Assembly (NCBI GenBank): GCA_019057795.1
Contig: JAHLWS010000077.1
Location: forward strand, 1 to 64,000
Length of the DNA stretch: 64,000 bases
Direction: 5' to 3'
Source of the DNA: Promethearchaeota archaeon
GTDB taxonomy: Archaea > Asgardarchaeota > Lokiarchaeia > Sigyniarchaeales > SOKP01
Position numbers and translations under genes: made by a program. Below are positions 20,550 through 28,967 of the stretch, piece after piece. How positions within the stretch are numbered: position 1 is the stretch's first letter; each line of letters opens with the position of its first letter. The notes under the pieces are model-generated. The model was not told where the DNA came from. It saw only the letters and a program-made list of their open reading frames with translations, and made no database searches.

Positions 20550-20986
20550 ATTATAAAAATTTACAAAACATTTGGAATTTTTTTGATAAGTATTCTTACT
20601 GGTTTGATGATACCTTGATACTTTTGTTGGACACCAATGAAAGGAGGGATTCAAAAAAATCCATTATCTTTTTGTTAGAGGAAGATGTGTGGAGCACGGA
20701 TGAGGTCTATGGAAAATATCTCATAGAGGAAAATAAAGCGGGTATAACCATTAGCTATTCCCGAAGGGAGAGAAATATAAATCAAATTACATTAGAAACA
20801 AAAGAGGAGTCTGAAATAAAAGATTGGATTTGTAAAGATGCGATACGACATATCAGAACCAGTTTGAATTCTTATGGGGTAAGTTGGAAACAGAAATACA
20901 GGCGTGCATTGAAGAAATTTTCCATAAATCCCCAAAATTTACTCTCAAACCAAATTATTTACAAAATCAGCTCGATAAAACAATAG
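20525..20986 (+). CDS. Hypothetical protein
   Basis: ORF track; overlaps the next ORF in another frame. Confidence 0.4.
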   Translation: MFSRVELNYYKNLQNIWNFFDKYSYWFDDTLILLLDTNERRDSKKSIIFLLEEDVWSTDEVYGKYLIEENKAGITISYSRRERNINQITLETKEESEIKDWICKDAIRHIRTSLNSYGVSWKQKYRRALKKFSINPQNLLSNQIIYKISSIKQ

Positions 20987-21261
20987 AAATTTCCGAACAA
21001 TGGGCAGAGGCGGGATTACTTAACTTAGGAAGGATTGTAGAACACTGGTTACTAAATAAACTGGGAATAAAAAATGCACCACTTTTTTTCGATCTTATTA
21101 GAGAAGCAGAGATTGCTGGTTTAATAGATAAGAATGAGGTAAAACTCTTAAGGTATATTAGAACTAATTATAACGATTTGAAACATAAAACTTGCTATAA
21201 AATTGATATTGAGGATATAAACTTAAAGGTAAAAAGCTTTTCTAATTTATTCAAATCTTAA
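20884..21261 (+). CDS. DUF4145/HEPN-like small protein
   Basis: LLNLGRIVEHWLLNKLGI...LLRYIRTNYNDLKHKTCY. Confidence 0.45.
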   Translation: METEIQACIEEIFHKSPKFTLKPNYLQNQLDKTIEISEQWAEAGLLNLGRIVEHWLLNKLGIKNAPLFFDLIREAEIAGLIDKNEVKLLRYIRTNYNDLKHKTCYKIDIEDINLKVKSFSNLFKS

Positions 21262-21267
21262 TCTTGA

Positions 21268-22548
21268 CTAGAAAAACTCAATCTTTTTATTTTTTCTTGA
21301 GAATAATTTTCTGATAAATTTTTTTAGTCTTTCTTTTTTTTTCACTATATCAATAATTTCATCTAGCTTTTTTAATAAAACATATTGAATAGAATTAGCT
21401 TGTTGAGACAGAAAATGATCATAAGAAAACCTTTCTTCAATTAATTGTCTAAGATTTCTGGTGTATGATATGTAATTATCAAATAAACTATTATCTATAT
21501 TATCTAAAGCAAAATTAACTTCTAATTCTATCCTTATTTCTCTGAAATTGTAGTCTGATAACACTTCAGACAGATAAGTATATTGGGGATGATTAGTAAT
21601 CAAATACAATCCTCCCGTTGTCAATTTAAATAAAATTTTATAATTAAAATATGGATGTTTTAAATTCATTAAAATCTCAGCCTTATTATTGCGAGTTATA
21701 GATATTACAAAATCTTTCGGTACTTTAAAATTAGGAATGCTAATCCAATTTAGATATTTTTTTAAATCAAATTTTATCTCTTCAATGTAGGAGTCTCTAT
21801 TCAAGATAGGAATATCCTCAATTGTTAACCCTCTATATTCTAAATCTTCTAAATTTTCTACACGATGTTGCATATCCTTATTAAGATCATTAATTTTAAT
21901 ATTCCAACCCCTTTGGAAGAAATATGCAATATCTCTTAATAAAAGATATGGAGATATTTCCAATAAGAAAAGATCTATTTTATCTCTATTCTCAAGGAGT
22001 TTTAATTTTGTTTCCTCGGGTAGGTTTGCTAAAAATGAACCATATTGTTGCTTTATTCCTTCTGGTTCATCAAGACGATAATTCATTCTGAGATCTTCAT
22101 TATAAACGATAACCATCCTAAAAATTTGATTAAAATCAAGCTCTTCATTCGGAAATAAATTTTTTAATTGATTATCTGTAACATTAAGTATGAATAAGTT
22201 TGTAATATTATCACTTGGTTCTTCACCACCAATGTTTGATTGCTCGTGGTTTTTCTTAATATTCTCCAATCGGGAAACGGTATACGAATCAGGGTCATCA
22301 TCTATTACTTTATGGTGCAATGGGCACATTAAAAGAAGATTATCAAATCCGTGTCTCTCCTCATCGGATTGTTTAGGATCATATCTTGGAGACCCCTGTT
22401 TTTTACCCTTAATATGACAAATCTCTCCAGTTACAGTTCCGCTCTCCTCATCGACAAGAGGAGTATTACAATTAGGAAAATAACACTGATTATCAGACAC
22501 TGCGAATAATCTTTTTACAGTTTTTTGGCGTGGTGAACTTAAGGTCAT
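21268..22548 (-). CDS. HNH endonuclease N-terminal domain protein
   Basis: CYFPNCNTPLVDEESGTVTGEICHIKGKKQGSPRYDPKQ..RHGFDNLLLMCPLHHKVID. Confidence 0.85.
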   Translation of the reverse strand: MTLSSPRQKTVKRLFAVSDNQCYFPNCNTPLVDEESGTVTGEICHIKGKKQGSPRYDPKQSDEERHGFDNLLLMCPLHHKVIDDDPDSYTVSRLENIKKNHEQSNIGGEEPSDNITNLFILNVTDNQLKNLFPNEELDFNQIFRMVIVYNEDLRMNYRLDEPEGIKQQYGSFLANLPEETKLKLLENRDKIDLFLLEISPYLLLRDIAYFFQRGWNIKINDLNKDMQHRVENLEDLEYRGLTIEDIPILNRDSYIEEIKFDLKKYLNWISIPNFKVPKDFVISITRNNKAEILMNLKHPYFNYKILFKLTTGGLYLITNHPQYTYLSEVLSDYNFREIRIELEVNFALDNIDNSLFDNYISYTRNLRQLIEERFSYDHFLSQQANSIQYVLLKKLDEIIDIVKKKERLKKFIRKLFSRKNKKIEFF

Positions 22549-22697
22549 AGTTGAATAACTAAAAGGATTTTTTAATTTTATGAATTATTACGCAATTTAG
22601 CTATTTAAATAGAAGAGATTTAAGGTTTAATAAAGTCTTATTATATTAATAAGGAAATATCATTATAGATGGGAAAAAAAAAAAAAAATTATTTTGA

Positions 22698-22853
22698 ATG
22701 AAAATGAATAATCCAAATAGTAAAAATGAGTTTAAAATTAATAAATATGTTACACTAAGGATTATTGGAAAGGAAGTGCATATTTATGTTGGAAGACAAG
22801 AATTTAGACAATGTAAAGGTTATAAAACCGTCCCAAATCATCTACTTTACTAA
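22698..22853 (+). pseudogene. N-terminal fragment resembling Asgard LRR-protein N-termini
   Basis: MKMNNPNSKNEFKINKYVTLRIIGKEVHIYVGRQEFRQCKGYKTVPNHLLY*. Confidence 0.4.
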
Positions 22854-23148
22854 AAGTATATTGAAAAGTGCACGTTCCGTATTTATCATCAAATTTTGTT
22901 ATCCTTCTTAATAAATGGATTGTTAAACCTTCTGAATGGGGATAATTTTTTGTTTCTATTACGACTTTATTAAACTATTTCAAGCGAGTCTTTATATTTT
23001 TAGTTTGTCCTATTGCTATAATTCCATCCTTATCTTCACCAAGAAATCTCTGGATAGATATAGATTTTCCATTATTATCGACAAGTCGAAATCTATAAAC
23101 GCCCTTACCTTCGTAAACTGGCAGATTTTCGATATTTTCCCAATTCAT
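22804..23148 (-). pseudogene. GIY-YIG-like nuclease domain with in-frame TAG
   Basis: MNWENIENLPVYEGKGVYRFRLVDNNGKSISIQRFLGEDKDGIIAIGQTKNIKTRLK*FNKVVIETKNYPHSEGLTIHLLRRITKFDDKYGTCTFQYTF; TAG at 22975-22977. Confidence 0.5.
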
Positions 23149-23170
23149 CTCTTATCACATTTCTATAGTT

Positions 23171-24727
23171 TTAATCCTCTAAATAAGGTTTCAATTTTAT
23201 TAATACCTCTTTTTCTATCAAAGTGGGATCTTGTCGGTAGTTCCCATCAATAAAATCTAATTGAATTACAGAAAAACCTTTGGACTCTATTTTATTCCTT
23301 TTTTCTTTATCTTCTTCTTGTACGTGGTCGGAAGCGTGAGGAGGTCCATCAACAAAGACATAAATCTCATTTCTATCTTGTTTATAGTAAAAATCCGCTG
23401 TAGCTATTGGTATATCATTATCAGTAAATAATTTTTGTGCTTCATCTGGTAAGGGTAATTTTTGGCGTAATATTTCGTCCAATACCATTTTTTCTAGTTC
23501 AGAATCACATTTTTCCTTAAGATTTTTTAATTTTTCTCTCAGATTAAGCTTAGAAACTTCTGATATTTCTTCTAATTTACAATTATTTAAGGAATTTATT
23601 AAAGGAAGAATTATTTTACGATTTAAGAGATTATGTTCAAATTGATTACGAAATCTTAATAGACAGTTATAACACGCGGTTATACAGGCATCCATAGTTT
23701 CTTCATAAGGCTCTAGCGATTTAACATGTAATATTCTAAATAAGTTTTCAATAAATTTATCAAATCGGTCTAGTGAGGTATTTAGCAACGATTTTAATAC
23801 TCCCGTGCCTCCTTCTTCTGTTTCAAAAATAACAATCGATTGCTCATTTTTGCCTGGAATTGGGTTGAGAAAACTACTTATTTCTGACTCTTCTAAATTA
23901 TATGTGAGCATTATACTTTGAATTATAGCTTCCTTTAAAGTAGTGTAATAAGAAGTTGGATCGAAATCTCCAATTAAAGAAAAATCAAATACTACTACAT
24001 CGTGAATTCCATCAATAAATAACCAGAAATCTTTTTGGAGATGGCGTTCGCTACCACCCTTCGGACACGCCTCAATATGGGTTCCGGCTTCATTGTCGTG
24101 TAACCATTGACCACAAGCACTGCAAAAGTTAAAACTATGGAGTTCTATTTCATTGGTAGTTTTCGATTTGATCCGAGAACCTTTATTTACCATATAAATA
24201 TTTCCATTATGTTCATACGAGATTTTTGCGATTTGGTTTTGATCACATGTGATTCCATAATTTACAATTTTGGATTTTTTATGCTTATAATTTATTGTTA
24301 TTTCATATCCCTTGATCTGCCTACTTTCTTCGTCGCAGGTAATCCTAGGACCGCTTGTCGAGAACATTTGAGGAAACCTAAGGCTCGATTTAAAACTACT
24401 TAATCTTATTTCGGCATCGCAAATCGGGCACTTTATTAAAGAAGTAGAGGTTGAACTTGCGCTATCGATCAAAATTTCATTACAATTTTCGCAAATATAA
24501 ATGTTATCGATATTTAACTCGCCCCCTTCAGATTTAACCATCGCTCTATTAATATTATACTTATTACCTAAAAAGTAAACTTGATTGTGAGGAGCAAATT
24601 CTCGAATCGCTATAACGGAAGATCGCCAATTATCGTAATATTTAGATTTATCTTGATTAAACATAGTCAACAATGTAGTATCGCTTGGAAACGCGTAATT
24701 TGGTAAAAAACCATAATTTCTTAACAT
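23171..24727 (-). CDS. DUF1998 (DrmB-like / helicase C-terminal) protein with C-terminal nuclease-like domain
   Basis: LRNYGFLPNYAFPSDTT; Zn ligands CENC/CPIC/CSAC; DACITACYNCLLRFRNQFEHNLLNR; C-terminal ATADFYYKQDRNEIYVFVDGPPHA. Confidence 0.75.
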   Translation of the reverse strand: MLRNYGFLPNYAFPSDTTLLTMFNQDKSKYYDNWRSSVIAIREFAPHNQVYFLGNKYNINRAMVKSEGGELNIDNIYICENCNEILIDSASSTSTSLIKCPICDAEIRLSSFKSSLRFPQMFSTSGPRITCDEESRQIKGYEITINYKHKKSKIVNYGITCDQNQIAKISYEHNGNIYMVNKGSRIKSKTTNEIELHSFNFCSACGQWLHDNEAGTHIEACPKGGSERHLQKDFWLFIDGIHDVVVFDFSLIGDFDPTSYYTTLKEAIIQSIMLTYNLEESEISSFLNPIPGKNEQSIVIFETEEGGTGVLKSLLNTSLDRFDKFIENLFRILHVKSLEPYEETMDACITACYNCLLRFRNQFEHNLLNRKIILPLINSLNNCKLEEISEVSKLNLREKLKNLKEKCDSELEKMVLDEILRQKLPLPDEAQKLFTDNDIPIATADFYYKQDRNEIYVFVDGPPHASDHVQEEDKEKRNKIESKGFSVIQLDFIDGNYRQDPTLIEKEVLIKLKPYLED

Positions 24728-24733
24728 GTCAAT

Positions 24734-25209
24734 ATCGCTAATGTTTCAGGCGATTTTAAACCTTTTACTTTTAATAAAACACTCGAAATTAGGTTCAATC
24801 TTTTTATAGACAGGAGGTTTTACAGGAATAATGTTTTAAGTAATAGATATCCATTCTGGGATCAAAATAAATTAAAAGAGTTAAGAACTTTTCACCCCAA
24901 TAAATGGATTGAAATTGGTGAAAATTTAGTTTACAAGTTAAAAGATGATATATTTTCTTTAAATTTGACCCTTATTTAATTATTGGCGACTCTGAGTCTA
25001 AGTCCAGCGTTTTAATTTGTTCTAACAGACGAGATCATTACCCTTTTAAGAAGTTATTCGAAAATTCATTTGTCACTATCTTCAATAGTAACGAGAAGCT
25101 TAATAAAAAGGAAAAAAACTATTTAAAAGGTTTAGAACTAGGTTTCAATTGTTTTGAAAACATTTCACTAAATAGAATATATTCAATGAAAAATACACTT
25201 AAACATTAA
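24734..25209 (+). pseudogene. Frameshifted ORF remnant
   Basis: GDFKPFTFNKTLEIRFNLFIDRRFYRNNVLSNRYPFWDQNKLKELRTFHPNKWIEIGENLVYKLKDDIFS / FDPYLIIGDSESKSSVLICSNRRDHYPFKKLFENSF...KNTLKH*; frame change near 24965. Confidence 0.5.
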
Positions 25210-25324
25210 GGTGTGAAAAATTAAATTATAAGTTCTTCATTTAATCATTTTATGTGTATTAGTAGAGGAAAGAGTTTAAGAGTATAACATTCATTAATGG
25301 TAGCTTAATAATAACTAATTTATT

Positions 25325-25381
25325 GTGATAAAGGTAAATTAATATATAATATCACAAAATATATAGTGATAAAGGTAAATT
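25325..25381. repeat. Direct repeat GTGATAAAGGTAAATT x2, possible operator
   Basis: Identical 16-mers at 25325-25340 and 25366-25381, about 50 bp upstream of the SNF2 gene. Confidence 0.5.
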
Positions 25382-25427
25382 CGTAGACAAAAATGAAAAA
25401 GTTAGTGATATAAATGTTTAAGGATTA

Positions 25428-28400
25428 TTGATTATGGAAGAATTTTACGATATTTTTGAGAGAAATCCTCAAGAGCTTAAAGATCGGCTTATAGTTGGAC
25501 CCTTTAGTAATACTGAGTTATATAAAATAGTTGATATTAATTACATTCCAGGAGATTCAGAAAAGGTTAAATTTTCATTAGTAAATACTAAAACTAATCA
25601 ATTTTTACCATTAATATTAGAAAAGGATGATTTAAAAGAAATTAAATTTGCTTTAGAGTTTAACTTTTCAGGAGATCCATATAGATTTTTTATGCATATG
25701 ATGGGAAATGCTATTCGTTCAAATTTTAATCAAGATCCTCTCTTTGCAGTAGGATCGTCTAAGATAGATCCATTACCTCATCAACTTCTCGCAGTATATA
25801 AATATATTTTACCTCGCCCAAATATTCGATTTATGATTGCTGATGAGCCTGGTGCGGGAAAGACAATAATGGGTGGATTAGTTATAAAGGAATTACTTTC
25901 TAGAGGTGATGTCAAGAGAATTCTTATCGTCGTGCCCGGTTCATTAACAGGACAGTGGCAGGAGGAATTAAAAATCAGGTTTAATGAAGATTTCACTATA
26001 GTTAATTCAGAGATATTACAGGCATTAGGTCCAAGAGCATGGACTCAATTTGATAAAATTATAACTTCAATGGATTTTGCGAAGAATGAAGTGCAAAAAA
26101 AGCGTCAAAAGGGTAAAAGGATCATTAGAAATTCTCTCATTGGTATAAAATGGGATTTAGTAATTGTCGATGAAGCTCATAAAATGAATGCAGAATGGAT
26201 TGCAAAAACAATGCGCCAAAAAATAACACGGAGATATCAATTAGGTCAAGCGTTATCAGACAGCACAGATCATTTTCTATTTCTTACAGCAACACCACAC
26301 AAAGGGAAATCTGATAGTTTCCGTTTATTACTTAAATTATTAGAGCCAGATTCGTTTGATACAGCATATATGGATATCAATTCTGTTTTAAATCAATTTT
26401 TGGATGAGGGTTATCCTATATTCATTCGACGTTTAAAAGAAGAAATGAGAAAAGAGGATAATTCTTATATTTTTCCCCCAAGAGATGCTAAAACTATTAC
26501 TTTCACTCTATCTCCTTTAGAATCTGTATTATACCAACAGGTAACTGATTATGTGAGACATATTTTTAATCTAGCAATTTTTATTGGAGGTCAAAGTAGA
26601 TCTTCAATAGGATTCATGCTTAAATTACTCCAACGTCGTTTAAATTCTTCTGTTCGATCAATCCATCTTACACTTATTCATCGAAAAGAAAAATTAGAAG
26701 AAATACTAAATAATCCTGATTTTGATAAATCTATTAAAGAATTACGTTTACAAATCGAGAAAAGAACTCAGGAAGTCGAAGAAGCTGAACTTAATGATGA
26801 TATTCCTCCAAAAAAAGTTGAAGAACTACATAAAGAAATTTTCTGCTTAAGTATGGCAAGTAATCGGGCTGAATTGGAAACAGAGATTAATACATTAAAA
26901 AAACTCATACATTCTGCTGCTGAAGCTGAAACTGAACAATGTGAATCAAAATTATATAAACTATTAGAATTAATAGAAGAACAATTAGGATCTCAACAAT
27001 TAATCATTTTTACGGAATATAAAGACACTTTAGACTACCTTTTAGAAAGAATTCCAGAGAACTTTTCAAAAGGAATTATTCATGGAGGAATGAATCTCAA
27101 TGAACGTAGAATTGTTCAAGAAAAGTTTTGGAAGAATGATATTCAGATATTACTATGTACTGACGCAGCCAGTGAAGGTATTAACCTTCAATGCTGTTGG
27201 AACTTAATAAATTATGATATTCCATGGAACCCTAACCGACTTGAACAAAGAATGGGTCGAATTCATCGATACCTCCAAGATCATGAGTGTACATTTTTCA
27301 ATTTAGTTGCAATTCAGACATCTGATGGGCAACCAATTGCTGAAGGTCAAGTAGTAGAATTAATTTTTAAAAAATTAGATCTGATGAGGGAAGAATTAGG
27401 AGGAACTGATCGAGTTTTTGATGTTATAGGGAATTTTTTTGAAGAGTGTAAATTTGAAGAGCTTTTAATCCAATCATTAAATAAGGAGCCAATTGATTTA
27501 ACTTCTGAATTAAATAAAAAAAATAGTCAAAAAATAAAAGACCTCTTAGATTTAAAATCAAATATGGATGCTGGTCTTGATTTCTTCATACGACAAAGAC
27601 AAATTTCAGAAGATTCTAGACTTTGGCCAAGATATATTTCTGAATATGTTAGATTGGGTTTCTGGGATGCAGGTGCTCAGATCCATGTTTCCGGCAAGGA
27701 GTCATTCAAGATCCAAGTTCCTCCAAAAATCAATGCTCAAATCAAAAAAAACGAAAAAAAATTCGGTCTAATAGCAAATCGTAATTTAGAGATAACATTT
27801 TATAAACCAATTGAGAAACAACTTTTACTAAATGTCCAACAATATGATTATATTACAGCAGGTCATCCTCTTTTGGAGGCTATAATTGACATTTCGATAA
27901 AAAATGGACAAAAGGACATTCAAAAGGGAACTATTTTTCTGGACCCTTCACATGGTCTTCACGGTTTACTCTGGTTTATTGAAATAATATTCAGTGATGG
28001 TACCGGTGCGAAAGAAGTTTCTCGACAAGTTGTTGTGCTTTTTACATCATATATGGATATCAATAATGGAACTAATGATAAAATAAAATTTCAAGTTTTA
28101 TCACCACAGATATTATGGGATTTGAGACATGCTTTTTCAGCAGCGAGTCGTGTTCAGATGAAACCTTATTTAGATTTCTTCTCACATTATAAAGAATATG
28201 TGGTTGAAGGAATCGGATCAGGGTTATGTAAAAATGAAGAACTTGAATTGATTCAATGGCGACAAAAAGCTAAGAAAATTAAAATGAACGCCCTTGAACA
28301 TAGAGAAATAAGAGAAAGGAGCCGTCTTGAAGCGGAAATAAGTTTATTATTAGATAAAGAAGCAGAGGGCGAAGATGTTGAACAGAAAATTTTAGAAAAG

Positions 28401-28946
28401 GAAGTTCAGAGAGATAATATACGCGAGGAAATTAAGGAGTTAAAAACACATATTGAGAGAGAATGCTCTATTATTAGACAAAGTCCAAGATTAATTTCTG
28501 TTGCTATTATAGTTCCTGCTTATGATGATGGTAAACCCGCAGAAAATATTGAAGAAGCTACACAATTAGCGGATAAACATGCCATTGATATGGCTGCTAT
28601 GAAATCAGTTTTTGAATTTGAAAAGCAACGAGGTTGGGAACCAACGGATAAATCTTTAATTAGATGTGGATATGATATTGAAAGCGTTAATCCAAATAAT
28701 CCATCTGAGATCCGCCATATAGAAGTGAAAGGTCATGCTGGTGAAGCAGATGTCTTTATTTCCAAAAATGAGTGGATGAAAGCGCAAAATGATGTTTCGG
28801 GTAGATATTGGTTATACATTGTTAATAAAGCTTTGGATGGGGCTAAGGTTGTTCCAATTTCTGATCCAGCCAATAAATTCCAACCCGAGAAAATTATTAC
28901 TGAAAGATTCAAAATACCATTAAAACAGATAAAAGAATATTATTAA
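25428..28946 (+). CDS. SNF2-family helicase with C-terminal DUF3883-like nuclease domain
   Basis: DEPGAGKTIMGGLVIKELL; VDEAHKMN; LTATPHKGK; DAASEGINLQCC; QRMGRIHR; C-terminal RHIEVKGHAGEADVFISKNEWMKAQN. Confidence 0.9.
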   Translation: MIMEEFYDIFERNPQELKDRLIVGPFSNTELYKIVDINYIPGDSEKVKFSLVNTKTNQFLPLILEKDDLKEIKFALEFNFSGDPYRFFMHMMGNAIRSNFNQDPLFAVGSSKIDPLPHQLLAVYKYILPRPNIRFMIADEPGAGKTIMGGLVIKELLSRGDVKRILIVVPGSLTGQWQEELKIRFNEDFTIVNSEILQALGPRAWTQFDKIITSMDFAKNEVQKKRQKGKRIIRNSLIGIKWDLVIVDEAHKMNAEWIAKTMRQKITRRYQLGQALSDSTDHFLFLTATPHKGKSDSFRLLLKLLEPDSFDTAYMDINSVLNQFLDEGYPIFIRRLKEEMRKEDNSYIFPPRDAKTITFTLSPLESVLYQQVTDYVRHIFNLAIFIGGQSRSSIGFMLKLLQRRLNSSVRSIHLTLIHRKEKLEEILNNPDFDKSIKELRLQIEKRTQEVEEAELNDDIPPKKVEELHKEIFCLSMASNRAELETEINTLKKLIHSAAEAETEQCESKLYKLLELIEEQLGSQQLIIFTEYKDTLDYLLERIPENFSKGIIHGGMNLNERRIVQEKFWKNDIQILLCTDAASEGINLQCCWNLINYDIPWNPNRLEQRMGRIHRYLQDHECTFFNLVAIQTSDGQPIAEGQVVELIFKKLDLMREELGGTDRVFDVIGNFFEECKFEELLIQSLNKEPIDLTSELNKKNSQKIKDLLDLKSNMDAGLDFFIRQRQISEDSRLWPRYISEYVRLGFWDAGAQIHVSGKESFKIQVPPKINAQIKKNEKKFGLIANRNLEITFYKPIEKQLLLNVQQYDYITAGHPLLEAIIDISIKNGQKDIQKGTIFLDPSHGLHGLLWFIEIIFSDGTGAKEVSRQVVVLFTSYMDINNGTNDKIKFQVLSPQILWDLRHAFSAASRVQMKPYLDFFSHYKEYVVEGIGSGLCKNEELELIQWRQKAKKIKMNALEHREIRERSRLEAEISLLLDKEAEGEDVEQKILEKEVQRDNIREEIKELKTHIERECSIIRQSPRLISVAIIVPAYDDGKPAENIEEATQLADKHAIDMAAMKSVFEFEKQRGWEPTDKSLIRCGYDIESVNPNNPSEIRHIEVKGHAGEADVFISKNEWMKAQNDVSGRYWLYIVNKALDGAKVVPISDPANKFQPEKIITERFKIPLKQIKEYY

Positions 28947-28967
28947 ATTCTTCACGAAAAGGTTAAT

